Positions 1 to 10,560 are shown, counted from the first letter of the stretch. The stretch: DNA of 64,000 nt from Thiomonas delicata (GCF_900088825.1 NZ_LT592171.1:1625186-1689185), one strand, 5' to 3'. The notes: generated by a model not told the origin, from the sequence alone. Made by a program: numbers and translations.

Positions 1-3000
1 CGCGAAGCCGATGATCTTCCGGCGCTCGAACGCGCCGCCCTGCGTACCGCGCTGCTCGGCGCGCCGGTGGACGCCAACGCCTACTTCCCCGCCGACAACG
101 ACTGGAAGCGAGCGCAACTGCCCGCCTACCCCTGGCAGCGCAAGCGTTACTGGGCCGGCCACACCGCCGAGAGCTGCGCCCTGATCGAGCGCAGCCTCGT
201 GCACCCTTTGCTGGGCTGGCGGCTGAACGACCTGCCCGCCGCCTGGGAAAACCATCTCGACCCGGTCAAGTTGCCGTGGCTGGCCGACCATCAAGTCGGG
301 CATGCGGTCATCCTGCCCGGCGCGGCGTATCTTGAAATGGCCTTGGCTGCCGCGCGCGCCTGGCACGAGGACTCCGCACAGACCCTCGTCGATCACCTGG
401 AAATCCTCAGCCCCGTCGTGTTCGATGGTGAGCACGCCCACACCCTGCGCGTCATGCTCGACCCCGCCGATGGGCGCGTGCGGATCGAAGGCCGCAGGCG
501 CCTGAGCCATGACGCATGGGCCTTGCACGCACGCTGCCAGGTGCGCGCCGGCAGCGCCAAGCACATCCCCGCACCAGGGCAGATTCCCGCGCCTTGCGCA
601 CACGCGGCGTCCATCGACGGTGCGCGCCTCTACGCCGTCGCCAGCGCACTTGGCCTGGACTATGGCCCCGCCTTTCGCGGCCTGCACGCCTTGCAAGTGG
701 CGCCGGACACCCTGCAGGCGCAACTCGCCTGGGCCGAACACACCACCCCGGCGCAGGGCTATGTGCTGCACCCCGCGGTACTCGACCAGTGTTTTCAGGC
801 CACGTTCGGCTGGTTCGAGGCCGAACTCGCCACGGCTGCGCGCCCCACGGCGTTCCTGCCCGTCGGCATGGAGCGCGTCACGGTGCGACAGGCGGACGTC
901 GGCGCCTTGGCCACGCACCTGCGTGCGCGCCTCGTGCGTCGCAGCCCGCGCTCGCTGCTGGTGGACTTTGATCTGCTTGACGCCGACAGCCACGTTCTGG
1001 CCGAGGCGCGCGGCGTGCGTTTTCGCGCAGCCGCCCTCACCACGCAGCACACACTGCCGCAAGCCTGGGCCACGCGGGCGCAACTCACGCCCCTGCAAGG
1101 CGACCCCGTCGCCACGGCGCCGCTGCCTTCCACGCCCGACCTCGTGGAGGCCATCGAACACGGTTTCACCGCCGCCGATCTCGGCGCGTTCCGCCGCTAT
1201 GCCGAAGAACTCGCGCCCTTGGTGGATGCATTGCCCGCCGCCTTTGCGCGCGACGCCCTCCTTCCCTTTGCGCAGCCCGACGGCACGCTCGACCCCGCCA
1301 CCCTCACACGACTGCGCGAGAGCCATCCACTGTGGACGTGGTGTATCGGCACGCTGCAAGACGATGGCGTCCTGCGCAGGCACACCGCTGGCTGGCAGCT
1401 CCGCGCAGACGAACTGCCCCCGACCACCGCGATCTGGCAATCGGCCCTGATCGATTGTCCGCAAGCCTGGCCCGAACTGCTCCGCATGGCGCGCGTCGCC
1501 GAAAGTCTGGCCGAACTGGCCGAGGGCCCCACCGCGCAAGCCAACGACCGCGCGGCAGAGGTCGCATCCGCTGCGTCCGATGTGCCCTGGTACGCCGCCG
1601 CGCACCAGGCCGCCCTCTACGGCATGCGGGCGCTGGTGCAGCGCTGGCCGCGCAACCGCCGGCTGCGCGTGCTCGACGTCTGCGCCAATGAAAGCAGCCT
1701 GCTTGACGCCCTCCACGCCGAGTTGCCCCCCGATCGCAGCGATCTCGTGTACGCGAGCAGTTCGGAGACGGCTGTGGCATCCCTGCAGGCGCACATGGAT
1801 GGCGCGGCGCACAGCGTCGCCACGCACATCGATCCGGCCAGCTTCGCGGTCGATGCGGTCGATGGCTTGCCCGAACACTTCGATGTCGTGCTGCTCGACC
1901 ATGTCCTGCATGCCAGCCCGACCCCGGTTGCGGCGTTGGCCGAACTCGCCAAGCGCATGGCGGCGGACGCTGTGCTGATCATCGCCGAACGCTGGCCCGA
2001 CCGCGCCAGCAACCTGCTGTTTGGCGCACAGCGCAACTGGTGGCACACCGCTGGCAGCGGCGTCGTCCCCAGCCTGATGACCCCGCATGCCTGGACGCAA
2101 GCTTTGCAGGCGGCCGGCTGGCAGCACGTGCAGAGCATGACCGACCCCATCGCCGGAGCCGCAGGGCTGGGAAGTTTTGTCGTGCTGGCGCGCCCACCCA
2201 CGACACAAGCCCGGAACACATTGGAAGATCGCGCGCCCAAACGCCATGCCCTGCTGGTGCAAGATCCTGCTTGGCGGCCCATGGCCGAAGCACTGGTCGC
2301 AACCTTGCTCGGCCAGGGGCAATACGCGCACATCGCCACGCAAGCGCCGGATGCGGCGACCTTCGCCAACTGCGACGCAGCCATTCTTTTCCCCGCCCTT
2401 TCCACGCTGCAAGCCGGTTCACAGCAGTTGGCGCGCGACCTGGACGCCGTGCGCCGCAGCCTGCTGCAAGCCGCCGCCCTGGAAAAGCCTCCGTGCGTAT
2501 GGCTCGTGACCCAGGGTGGCGCGCTGGCTGAGGAGCCGCAACCAGGCAGCAACGACCCCGTGCCCTCCGCTTTGTGGGGCATGGTGCGCGTGCAGCGCAA
2601 CGAAGCTCCGCATCTGCCCATGCGCCTGCTCGACGTGCCAAACCCGGCCGACCTTGCCAGTGCAGCCGCCATGGCGACACGCATCGCCCACGCCGTGCTG
2701 CATGACGACGGCGAAGACGAAACCCTGCTCAGTGCGCAAGGCCGCTTCGCGCCACGCATCCAGGCGGTCGATCTCGGTGCACTCGCGCCAGCCTCCTCCG
2801 CGCCGCAAGCCGCCCATGACTGGCGTCTGGACTTCACCCTGCCGGGACAACTGCGCAATCTGCACTGGCAGGTGGCCTCCCGCGGCGCGCCGCAGGGCGA
2901 TCAGATTGAAATCGAAGCGGTTGCCGCCGGGCTCAATTTCCGCGACCTGATGTACGCCATGGGCCTGCTGAGTGACGAGGCCTTGGAGCAGGGCTTCGCC

Positions 3001-5079
3001 GGCGCCGCGCTCGGCCTGGAAGTCGCGGGCCGCGTGCTGCGCTGCGGTCCCGGCGTGACCCGCTTCAAACCCGGCGACGACGTGTTGGCCTTTGCCGGAT
3101 CCAGTCTTGCAAGCCACGTGTGCGTGTCCGAGCGCGCTGCGGCACTCAAGCCCCCATCCTGGAGTTTCGAGCAGGCCGCAACCGTGCCCACGGTGTTCTT
3201 CACCGTCTGGTATGCGCTGGTGCATCTGGCCCGGTTGCAAGCCGGTGAACGCGTGCTCATCCATGCCGCAGCCGGCGGCGTCGGGCTGGCCGCCATTCAA
3301 GTGGCCAAGCTGCTCGGCGCCGAAATCTTCGCCTCAGCCGGCAACGCCGACAAACGCGCCTTCGTGCGTTTGCTGGGCGCCGACCATGTGCTCGATTCGC
3401 GCAGCCCGGACTTCGACCAAGCCGTGCTCGACCTGACCCAGGGCGAAGGGGTGGACGTGGTACTCAACTCGCTGGCCGGCCAGGCGATCGAGCGCAACCT
3501 GCGCGCCATGCGCCCCTTTGGCCGCTTTGTCGAACTCGGCAAACGCGACTTCTACGAAGACACCACCATTGGCCTGCGCCCCTTCCGCAACAACATCAGC
3601 TACTTCGGCTTCGACGCCGATCAGCTCATGGCGCTGCGCCCCGAGCTGTCCACGCGCGTGTTCGGCGAAGTCATGGCGCAGTTCGCGCAAGGGCACCTCA
3701 ACCCACTGCCCTACACCGCATTTTCTGCCGATCGCATCAAGGACGCCTTGCGGCACATGCAGCAAGGCCGCCACATCGGCAAACTGATCATCGACCTGCG
3801 CCAGCGCCCGACCCAGGTGCATACAGCAGCGCAGGCCGCGCCGCAACTTCGCCTGAACGCCGAGGCCAGCTATCTCGTCACCGGCGGGCTGTCCGGCTTC
3901 GGCCTGGCCACGGCCCAGTGGCTTGTGCAACAAGGAGCCCGCCACCTCGTGCTGCTGGGCCGCCGCGGTCTGGCCACCCCCGGCCTGGAGCCCACGCTGC
4001 AGGCCTTGCGCGAACAAGGCGCGCAGGTCGTTGTGATGGCTTGCGACGTGTCCGACGCCGCCGCGCTGCAACAAGCGCTTGCCCCGCTCGGGCACGCCCT
4101 GCCCCCGCTGCGCGGCGTGATCCACGCCGCGATGGTGCTCGACGACGCGCTGCTGCCCAACCTTGACGCCACCCGCTTCGCCACCGTGCTCGCGGCCAAG
4201 CTTGGCGGCGCCCTGAACCTGCACCAGGCGACCCTCGGCATGGCGCTGGACTTCTTTGTGCTGTATTCCTCCGCCACGGTCATGCTGGGCAATCCCGGTC
4301 AGGCCAACTACGTCGCGGCCAATGCCGCGCTCGAAGCCTTCGCGCGCTCACGGCGGTCGCAAGGACTACCGGCGTTGGCGGTGGCCTGGGGACCGATTGG
4401 CGACGTCGGCGTGCTCACGGCGAACGCGGCCGCCCGCGACGCCCTGGAAACCCGCCTGGGCGAAACTCCGCTGCAGTCCGCGCAAGCCCTGCAAGCCCTG
4501 GGTCGCCTCATCGCCAGCGGGGTTTCCGGTCTCGCCGTGATGCCGCTCGACGCCGCCACCCTGCGCCGCGCCCTGCCCGATACCGCCAGCCGCCGCTTTG
4601 CCGATCTGTGGCGCATGGCCGGCAACAGCCAGGGCCAGGACGCCGATGGCGACGTTCGCGCCCACCTCGCGCAAATGCCGCCCGAGCAAGCCCGGCAGGC
4701 CATAGCCGGCATGCTGGCAGGTGAAGTCGCCGCCATCCTGCGTCTGCCACCGGAGGCTGTGCCCTGCGCGCGTTCGCTGCACGATCTTGGGCTGGATTCG
4801 CTCATGGCCGTGGAACTCGGTCTCGCCCTGGAAAAACGCTTTGGCGTCACATTGCCGGCCATGTTGATCAACGACAACCCGACCGTCGAACGCATCGCCG
4901 ACCGGGTCTACGCCGGGCTGTTCGGCGAAGGCGCGGCCGATGAAACGTCCGCCCAAACCCAGCTCGTGCAGAGCATGGCCGCGCAACACGCCGAATCCGG
5001 TCTGGACGCGCGGCAAGTGCAGGACCTGGTCGAGGACCTGCACACCAAAACCCACGGCGCCACGCGCCTGATCGCATGA
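1..5079 (+). CDS. Type I polyketide synthase, 3' part (DH-MT-like-ER-KR-ACP), capsule-associated
   Basis: The reading frame is open from the first base, so the gene starts upstream and the KS and AT domains lie outside the window. The first ~50 residues are the post-AT linker (LPAYPWQRKRYW). Next come a dehydratase with HxxxGxxxxP near nt 290 and HPAVLDQ near nt 770, a methyltransferase-like domain whose SAM motif is degenerate (LDVCANES), an enoyl reductase with AAAGGVGLA, a ketoreductase with TGGLSGFG, the B-type LDD motif and GQANYVAANA, and a terminal carrier domain with LGLDSL. All reductive domains look active, so a saturated chain is expected. There is no thioesterase; the stop overlaps the AONS start by 4 nt, so that enzyme probably releases the chain. 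Family comparison: rhizobial RkpA and Burkholderia WcbR, multidomain synthases of capsule loci. Confidence 0.93.
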   Translation, partial: READDLPALERAALRTALLGAPVDANAYFPADNDWKRAQLPAYPWQRKRYWAGHTAESCALIERSLVHPLLGWRLNDLPAAWENHLDPVKLPWLADHQVGHAVILPGAAYLEMALAAARAWHEDSAQTLVDHLEILSPVVFDGEHAHTLRVMLDPADGRVRIEGRRRLSHDAWALHARCQVRAGSAKHIPAPGQIPAPCAHAASIDGARLYAVASALGLDYGPAFRGLHALQVAPDTLQAQLAWAEHTTPAQGYVLHPAVLDQCFQATFGWFEAELATAARPTAFLPVGMERVTVRQADVGALATHLRARLVRRSPRSLLVDFDLLDADSHVLAEARGVRFRAAALTTQHTLPQAWATRAQLTPLQGDPVATAPLPSTPDLVEAIEHGFTAADLGAFRRYAEELAPLVDALPAAFARDALLPFAQPDGTLDPATLTRLRESHPLWTWCIGTLQDDGVLRRHTAGWQLRADELPPTTAIWQSALIDCPQAWPELLRMARVAESLAELAEGPTAQANDRAAEVASAASDVPWYAAAHQAALYGMRALVQRWPRNRRLRVLDVCANESSLLDALHAELPPDRSDLVYASSSETAVASLQAHMDGAAHSVATHIDPASFAVDAVDGLPEHFDVVLLDHVLHASPTPVAALAELAKRMAADAVLIIAERWPDRASNLLFGAQRNWWHTAGSGVVPSLMTPHAWTQALQAAGWQHVQSMTDPIAGAAGLGSFVVLARPPTTQARNTLEDRAPKRHALLVQDPAWRPMAEALVATLLGQGQYAHIATQAPDAATFANCDAAILFPALSTLQAGSQQLARDLDAVRRSLLQAAALEKPPCVWLVTQGGALAEEPQPGSNDPVPSALWGMVRVQRNEAPHLPMRLLDVPNPADLASAAAMATRIAHAVLHDDGEDETLLSAQGRFAPRIQAVDLGALAPASSAPQAAHDWRLDFTLPGQLRNLHWQVASRGAPQGDQIEIEAVAAGLNFRDLMYAMGLLSDEALEQGFAGAALGLEVAGRVLRCGPGVTRFKPGDDVLAFAGSSLASHVCVSERAAALKPPSWSFEQAATVPTVFFTVWYALVHLARLQAGERVLIHAAAGGVGLAAIQVAKLLGAEIFASAGNADKRAFVRLLGADHVLDSRSPDFDQAVLDLTQGEGVDVVLNSLAGQAIERNLRAMRPFGRFVELGKRDFYEDTTIGLRPFRNNISYFGFDADQLMALRPELSTRVFGEVMAQFAQGHLNPLPYTAFSADRIKDALRHMQQGRHIGKLIIDLRQRPTQVHTAAQAAPQLRLNAEASYLVTGGLSGFGLATAQWLVQQGARHLVLLGRRGLATPGLEPTLQALREQGAQVVVMACDVSDAAALQQALAPLGHALPPLRGVIHAAMVLDDALLPNLDATRFATVLAAKLGGALNLHQATLGMALDFFVLYSSATVMLGNPGQANYVAANAALEAFARSRRSQGLPALAVAWGPIGDVGVLTANAAARDALETRLGETPLQSAQALQALGRLIASGVSGLAVMPLDAATLRRALPDTASRRFADLWRMAGNSQGQDADGDVRAHLAQMPPEQARQAIAGMLAGEVAAILRLPPEAVPCARSLHDLGLDSLMAVELGLALEKRFGVTLPAMLINDNPTVERIADRVYAGLFGEGAADETSAQTQLVQSMAAQHAESGLDARQVQDLVEDLHTKTHGATRLIA

Positions 5080-6410
5080 ACACCCCCGCCGACGACGATC
5101 CCACACCGGGCCTGGGCAAGGCAGCCCGCCTCGGTCTGATCGACCGTTTCCGCACGCGCCAGGGCGGCGCGAGCGCCGCACCCGCACGCGCCGCCGCGCC
5201 CGCGGCCAACGTGCCCGATCAGTTCTATCGCTTCGAGCGCCACCCGGCGTATGAAAGGCTGCTTGTCTCGCACAGCGCGGCCGAGCGCTATGGGGTGCAG
5301 AGCCCGTTCTTCCGTGTGCACGAGGCGGTGGCGGGAGCCACCACCACCATCGGCGCGCGCCAGTACCTCAACTTTTCCAGCTACAACTATCTTGGCCTCA
5401 ACGGCCACCCCCGCGTCAACCAGGCCGCCCAGCGCGCGGTGGAGCGCTACGGTACGTCGCCGTCGGCCAGCCGCCTCGTCGCCGGGGAGCGTCCGGTGCA
5501 ACGGCAGCTCGAACAGGCCCTGGCCACGTTTCTTGGCGTGGACGACTGCATCGCCTTCGTCAGCGGCCACGCCACCAATGTGAGCACCATCGCCACCCTA
5601 TTGGGCCCGCGCGACCTCGTGCTGCACGACGCCCTCATCCACAACAGCGTGCTCGAAGGCGTCAAGCTCTCGGGCGCGCACCGCCGCAGCTTTCCGCACA
5701 ACGACTGGCAATGGGTCGATGCCTTGCTCGGCCAGTTGCGCGGCCAGTTCGAACGCGTGCTCATCGTGGTGGAAGGCCTCTACAGCATGGACGGCGACGG
5801 CCCCGACCTGCGGCACTTCGTCACGCTCAAGCAGCGGCACAAAGCCTTTTTGATGGTGGACGACGCGCATGCCCTGGGCGTGCTCGGCGCCACCGGGCGC
5901 GGCAGCGCGGAGCATTGGGGCATCAACCCCCGCGACGTGGACATCTGGATGGGCACGCTGTCCAAGACCCTGGCCTCCTGCGGCGGCTACATCGCCGGCA
6001 GCACCCCGCTGGTGGAACTGCTCAAGTTCAACGCCCCGGGCTTCGTGTACAGCGTGGGCCTGTCTCCGGCACTGGCCGCCGCGGCGCTGGAAGCGTTGCA
6101 CATCCTGCAGGAAGAGCCGCAGCGCGTGGCCCGGCTGCAGGCCGTGGGCGCAGAGTTTCTGCAGCTCGCCCGCGCGCGCGGCATCGACACCGGCCTGTCC
6201 GAAGGGCACGCCATCACCCCGGCCATCGTGGGCTCGTCGCTCAAGGCGGCGCGGCTGTCCAACGCGCTGTTCGAGCGCGGCATCAACGCCCAACCCATCA
6301 TTTACCCGGCGGTGGAAGAAAAGGCCGCGCGCATCCGCTTCTTTCTCTGCGCCATGCACGAGCCGCAGCAACTGCTGGCCACCGCCGACGCCTTGGCCGA
6401 ACTGATCTGA
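5076..6410 (+). CDS. Alpha-oxoamine synthase (AONS/serine palmitoyltransferase-like, RkpG/WcbT type)
   Basis: A PLP-dependent class II aminotransferase-fold enzyme of 444 residues. The family condenses an acyl thioester with an amino acid, losing CO2, to give a 2-amino-3-ketone. The PLP lysine is K297 in TLSKTLASCGG, the cofactor aspartate lies in VDDAHALG (262-263), and the H-A-L-I-H-N-S segment is near residue 187. A ~45-residue Ala/Pro-rich N-terminal extension precedes the catalytic core. The start overlaps the PKS stop (ATGA), so the two are translationally coupled. The likely acyl donor is the PKS carrier-bound chain, which would make a sphingoid-like product. No biotin genes are nearby, which argues against a BioF role. 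The amino-acid substrate cannot be read from the sequence. Confidence 0.9.
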   Translation: MNTPADDDPTPGLGKAARLGLIDRFRTRQGGASAAPARAAAPAANVPDQFYRFERHPAYERLLVSHSAAERYGVQSPFFRVHEAVAGATTTIGARQYLNFSSYNYLGLNGHPRVNQAAQRAVERYGTSPSASRLVAGERPVQRQLEQALATFLGVDDCIAFVSGHATNVSTIATLLGPRDLVLHDALIHNSVLEGVKLSGAHRRSFPHNDWQWVDALLGQLRGQFERVLIVVEGLYSMDGDGPDLRHFVTLKQRHKAFLMVDDAHALGVLGATGRGSAEHWGINPRDVDIWMGTLSKTLASCGGYIAGSTPLVELLKFNAPGFVYSVGLSPALAAAALEALHILQEEPQRVARLQAVGAEFLQLARARGIDTGLSEGHAITPAIVGSSLKAARLSNALFERGINAQPIIYPAVEEKAARIRFFLCAMHEPQQLLATADALAELI

Positions 6411-6437
6411 CACCCAACATCACCCAGTGAGACATCC

Positions 6438-7886
6438 ATGACTCTCATTCCCGTCATCATCTCCGGCGGAGCCGGCACCCGGCTCTGGCCCGTTTCGCGC
6501 GAAAGCCATCCCAAACCCTTCATCAAACTGGCGGACGGACAAAGCCTGCTGCAAAAGACCTTTTTGCGCGCTGCCGCGCTGCCGGGCGTGGAGGAGGTCT
6601 ACACCGTCACCAACCGCGATTTCTTTTTCAAGACCGAAGACGACTACGCCGCCGTCAACCCCGGCAAACTCTCCACCACCTACCTGCTGGAACCCTTCGG
6701 CCGCAACACCGCGGCGGCCGTTGCGGCGGCCGCGCTGCACGCCGAAAGCCAGCAGCCAGACGCCGTGCTGCTGGTGATGCCGGCAGACCATCTCATCCAC
6801 GACCAGGCCGCCTTCGCCACCGCCGTGCAGCAAGCCGCGGAACTGGCGCGCGACGGCTGGCTGGTCACCTTCGGGATCGAGCCCGAGGCGCCCGACACCG
6901 GGTTTGGCTACATCGAGGCAGACGGCCACAAGGTCAAGCGCTTCGTCGAGAAGCCCGATCTCGACACCGCGCGCGGCTTCCTGCAACAAGGCGGCTATTA
7001 CTGGAACTCCGGCATGTTCTGCTTCACCCCGGCCACCATCCTGCGGGAAATGCAGCGGCATTGTGCCGAGATCGTCGAGGGCGTGCAGGACTGCCTGGGC
7101 CGTTCGCGCCGGGTGCAGGGCGAGGGCATCATGCAGGTCGAGCTCGACGCGCGCAGCTTCGCGCACGTGCACGACCAGTCCATCGACTACGCCGTGGCTG
7201 AAAAATCCGACCAGGTGGCCATCGTGCCCTGCAACATCGGCTGGACCGACATTGGCAGTTGGACCGCCTTGAGCAACTTGCTGACTTCGGACGCCAACGG
7301 CAACCGCATCGATGGCGACGTGGTGCTGCACGATGTGAAGGATTGCGCCATTCACGGCGAGCAGCGTCTCATCGGCGCGGCGGGGGTGCAAGGGCTCATC
7401 ATCGTCGACACCCCGGACGCTCTGCTGGTGGTGTCCAAGGACAACACCCAGGATGTGCGCCAGCTCTATGCCGCGCTCAAAGCCCGTGGCCACGATACCC
7501 ACAAACTCCACCGCACCGTGCACCGTCCCTGGGGCACCTACACCGTGCTGGAAGAAGGCCCGCAGTTCAAGATCAAGCGCATCGAAGTCAAGCCCGGCGC
7601 GAGCCTGTCGCTGCAGATGCACCACCACCGCAGCGAACACTGGGTCGTGGTGTCCGGCACGGCGAAAATCATCAACGGCGAGGACGACCGTTTTGTTCGC
7701 ACCAATGAATCCACCTTCATTCCGCCCTGCACCCCGCACCGCCTCATGAACCCCGGCAAAGTCAGTTTGGTCATGATTGAAGTGCAAAGCGGCGACTACC
7801 TCGGCGAGGACGACATCGTCCGCTTTGCCGACGCCTATGGCCGTGTCGCCAAGCCCGAGAATGCCCAAGCCGCCCAGCCCGCGTAA
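6438..7886 (+). CDS. manC: Bifunctional mannose-1-phosphate guanylyltransferase / mannose-6-phosphate isomerase
   Basis: Makes GDP-mannose, the precursor for mannose and, via Gmd and Rmd encoded downstream, GDP-D-rhamnose. The N-terminus carries the nucleotidyltransferase signature SGGAGTRLWP (residues 9-18), followed by MPADHLI and FVEKPD. The C-terminal ~110 residues form a type II phosphomannose isomerase cupin (LSLQMHHHRSEHW). The 482-residue length is normal for ManC/CpsB/XanB proteins. It lies 27 nt after the AONS gene in the same direction, inside the capsule operon. Confidence 0.95.
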   Translation: MTLIPVIISGGAGTRLWPVSRESHPKPFIKLADGQSLLQKTFLRAAALPGVEEVYTVTNRDFFFKTEDDYAAVNPGKLSTTYLLEPFGRNTAAAVAAAALHAESQQPDAVLLVMPADHLIHDQAAFATAVQQAAELARDGWLVTFGIEPEAPDTGFGYIEADGHKVKRFVEKPDLDTARGFLQQGGYYWNSGMFCFTPATILREMQRHCAEIVEGVQDCLGRSRRVQGEGIMQVELDARSFAHVHDQSIDYAVAEKSDQVAIVPCNIGWTDIGSWTALSNLLTSDANGNRIDGDVVLHDVKDCAIHGEQRLIGAAGVQGLIIVDTPDALLVVSKDNTQDVRQLYAALKARGHDTHKLHRTVHRPWGTYTVLEEGPQFKIKRIEVKPGASLSLQMHHHRSEHWVVVSGTAKIINGEDDRFVRTNESTFIPPCTPHRLMNPGKVSLVMIEVQSGDYLGEDDIVRFADAYGRVAKPENAQAAQPA

Positions 7887-7950
7887 ACCTTGACCACGCC
7901 AATCAGCGCATCAACCTCCCGGTTTCAGCAACGCCATCGATCGCATACCC

Positions 7951-9066
7951 GTGTCCATCAACAAAAAGCCATTCTGGCAACGCATCAACAAACTCTTTCT
8001 CGCCACCGTGGTCGTTCCCACGGCGCTGTCGGGTGTGTATTACGGCTTCATCGCCAGCGGGGAGTACATCTCGGATTCGAGCTTTGTCATCTACAACCCG
8101 CAGCAAACCAATACGGGCGGCTTCAGTTCACTGCTGGCCACGGCGGGGCTGTCGCATTCCAGCTCGGGCGCGTATTCCGTGCACGACTACATCCTCTCGC
8201 GCGACGCGCTGGCCGAACTGCAGCGCACGCTGAACTACCGCCAGATGGTCAGCAACAGCCGCATTGACCTGTTCAACCGCTTTGGCGGCATTCTGGCCCC
8301 GTACTCCAGCTTTGAAGAGCTGTTCGATTACTACAAAAAAATGGTGTCCGACAACATCGACACCGTCTCCAACATCAGCACCTTGCAGGTGAAGGCCTAC
8401 ACCGCGCTGGACGCCCAGCGCATCAACGCCAACCTCCTCGCACTGGGCCAGAACCTGGTCAACCGCCTCAACGCCCAGGCCAACGAGGAAGGGGTGCGGT
8501 TTTACAAGCAAGATGTTGCCAACGCCGAGGCCAAGGTGCGCGCCGCCTCGCTGGCCATGGCCGCCTACCGCAACAAGCACGGCGTGTTCAACCCCGCGCC
8601 GGAAAGCGCCCTGCAACTGCAACTGGTTTCCAAGCTGCAAGACAAGCTCATTGCCGAGCAAACCCAGCTCGCCCAGCTTTTGTCCGGCACGCCCAGCAAC
8701 CCGCAGGCCCCCCTGCTGCGCAAAGGCATCGAGGAGCTGAAGCGGGAAATCACCCGCCAAAGCGCCAAAGTGACGGGCGGCAGCAATTCCCTGGCCAGCA
8801 AGGCGTCGCCCTACGAGCAACTGGTGCTCAACCAGACCTTTGCCGAAAAAGAACTTGCCGCAGCCATCGCCGCGCTCGAGCAAGCACGCATCACCGCCCA
8901 AAAACAGCAGCTTTTCGTGGAAGTGATCGCCAAGCCCAGCCTGCCCGACAAGGCCATGCAGCCCAAGCGTGTGCGCGGCGTGCTGGCCGTGCTCGTCGTC
9001 GGCCTGCTGCTGTGGGGCGTGTTGAGCGTGATCATCGGCGGCGTGAAGGAGCACCATGACCGCTGA
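7951..9066 (+). CDS. kpsE: Capsule export inner-membrane protein KpsE/CtrB/WcbD family
   Basis: A 371-residue polysaccharide co-polymerase/export protein that links the KpsMT transporter to the outer-membrane exit channel. One transmembrane helix lies near residues 17-37, then a long periplasmic alpha-helical region rich in Gln and Ala (about 170-330), then a second helix near 343-365 (VLAVLVVGLLLWGVL). This two-helix topology is typical of the family. The start is GTG without a convincing Shine-Dalgarno sequence. The gene overlaps kpsM by 11 nt. Confidence 0.9.
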   Translation: MSINKKPFWQRINKLFLATVVVPTALSGVYYGFIASGEYISDSSFVIYNPQQTNTGGFSSLLATAGLSHSSSGAYSVHDYILSRDALAELQRTLNYRQMVSNSRIDLFNRFGGILAPYSSFEELFDYYKKMVSDNIDTVSNISTLQVKAYTALDAQRINANLLALGQNLVNRLNAQANEEGVRFYKQDVANAEAKVRAASLAMAAYRNKHGVFNPAPESALQLQLVSKLQDKLIAEQTQLAQLLSGTPSNPQAPLLRKGIEELKREITRQSAKVTGGSNSLASKASPYEQLVLNQTFAEKELAAAIAALEQARITAQKQQLFVEVIAKPSLPDKAMQPKRVRGVLAVLVVGLLLWGVLSVIIGGVKEHHDR

Positions 9067-9871
9067 AACCCACCGCCCAGCGCCGGTCGACACCAATCCG
9101 AGCTTCTGGCACCAATTGCGCATTCAGCGCCGGGTCATCTGGGCGCTGACCATGCGTGAAACCATCACCCGCTTCGGGCGCGAGGGGCTGGGCACGATCT
9201 GGCTGGTTGCCGAGCCTGCCATGTTCATCGTCGGTGTGATGGTGATTTTCTCGCATATCGAAAGCCATGCGACATATTCCATTGCGGAATACCTGGCCGT
9301 GAGCTACCCGACCCTGTTGTTCTGGCGCAATGGAACTGGCCGCGTGACCAAAGCCATCGAAATCAACCGCGCCCTACTACATCACGCCCCAATCCGCCCG
9401 ATGGACATCATCTATTCGCGCATATTGCTCGAATTCTCCGGCTCGGCGGCGGCGTTCTTCATTCTCTACCTCGTCTTTGTGCAACTCGGCATTTGCACTT
9501 GGCCGGCCGACACCCTCACCATGGCCCTAGGTTACATCCTGGTGATCTGGTTTTCCTTCGCCTTCGTGCTCATTATGGCCGCGCTGGCTGAACTCAGCGA
9601 AACCATCGAGCGCGTCTCGCATATCGTGCTTTATCTCATGTTGCCTGTCTCAGGAGTTTTTATTCCACTCTATGCAATACCAGAACAATTTCGTGAAATT
9701 CTGCTTTACTTTCCGCTGGTGGATGCCGTCGAGTTTTTTCATAGGGGATATTACGGCGACCGCATGACCACCTATTACCACCTCGGCTACAGCATGTTTG
9801 TCATCCTCGCCATGACGCTGTTTGGTTACACCCTCACCAATATCGCCATCCGCCGCGTGCAGCGCAACTGA
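9056..9871 (+). CDS. kpsM: Capsule polysaccharide ABC-2 permease
   Basis: A 271-residue inner-membrane permease of the KpsM/CtrC/Wzm family, predicted to form the translocation path for the finished polysaccharide with a KpsT dimer. The cytoplasmic N-terminus has the family-type segment RRVIWALTMRETITRFGREG, followed by about six hydrophobic helices. It overlaps the end of kpsE. The usual partner, kpsT, should follow directly but is degenerate here, so this permease probably relies on the intact kpsT at 22937. Confidence 0.92.
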   Translation: MTAETHRPAPVDTNPSFWHQLRIQRRVIWALTMRETITRFGREGLGTIWLVAEPAMFIVGVMVIFSHIESHATYSIAEYLAVSYPTLLFWRNGTGRVTKAIEINRALLHHAPIRPMDIIYSRILLEFSGSAAAFFILYLVFVQLGICTWPADTLTMALGYILVIWFSFAFVLIMAALAELSETIERVSHIVLYLMLPVSGVFIPLYAIPEQFREILLYFPLVDAVEFFHRGYYGDRMTTYYHLGYSMFVILAMTLFGYTLTNIAIRRVQRN

Positions 9872-9932
9872 CCATCACCACCACCCAAACCCTCCTCCCC
9901 TGCTGGCGACGGAGGCCGGGAGCGGAATCGCC

Positions 9933-10547
9933 ATGATCGAACTCACCGACATCTGCAAAACCCACCTCCCCACCTACCACGGGCGGGCACAAAAACTCAT
10001 GCTCGACCATGTCGATCTAACCATCAACCCCGATGAAAAAGGGAGCATCTTTGGGCACAACGGCGCAGGCAAATCCACATTGATCCGCATCATCAGCGGT
10101 TCTGACAAGCCGCACTCCGGCCGCGCCAACAAAACCATGACCGTCTCCTGGCCGCTGGCTTTCAGCGCCCCTTTCCAAGGCAGCCTCACCGGGCGCGGCA
10201 ACACCAAACTCATCTCGCGGTCTATGGTGCGGACTTTCACCAAACCCTCGAGATGGTGGAAGACTTCGCCGAACTGGGCTCCTATCTCACCGAACATTCG
10301 CAATCTCCATGGCCATTGAGTTCCATTGCTTATTGATCGATGAAGGCATGTCCGTGGGCGATCATCGATTTGCAAAAAAATGCGATACAGAATTTTGGAG
10401 AAACGCGGAGACCGCGCCTTGATCATCGTCGCCCACCAGACCGATCTCATTCGCAACCATTGCGATCACGCAGCCGCGCTTGAGCAAGGCCGTCTGAGTG
10501 TCATGCCTTCGGTAGACGCAGCGATTGCCGCTTACGAGGCGCTTTGA
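9933..10547 (+). pseudogene. kpsT: Degenerate kpsT (capsule ABC ATPase)
   Basis: Aligning by eye to the intact kpsT at 22937-23590 shows the same protein in pieces. The Walker A (GHNGAGKST) and N-terminal third read in the first frame. A one-base loss near 10219 shifts to the frame encoding VYGADFHQTLEMVEDF. About 40 nt encoding the ABC signature region (YSSGMRARL in the intact copy) are missing near 10290. The Walker B region (LLIDEGMSVGDHRF) and the last ~50 residues (VAHQTDLIRNHC) fall in two further frames. At least three lesions plus loss of the signature motif mean it cannot make a working ATPase. It sits in the canonical kpsE-kpsM-kpsT position, so it is probably the original copy. Confidence 0.88.
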
Positions 10548-10560
10548 AGCGTTGTCTCCC

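Noticed and set aside
6420..7868. A 482-codon minus-strand open frame opposite manC
   Set aside because: Shadow of a clear ManC gene in GC-rich DNA; its translation has repetitive, unmotivated composition.
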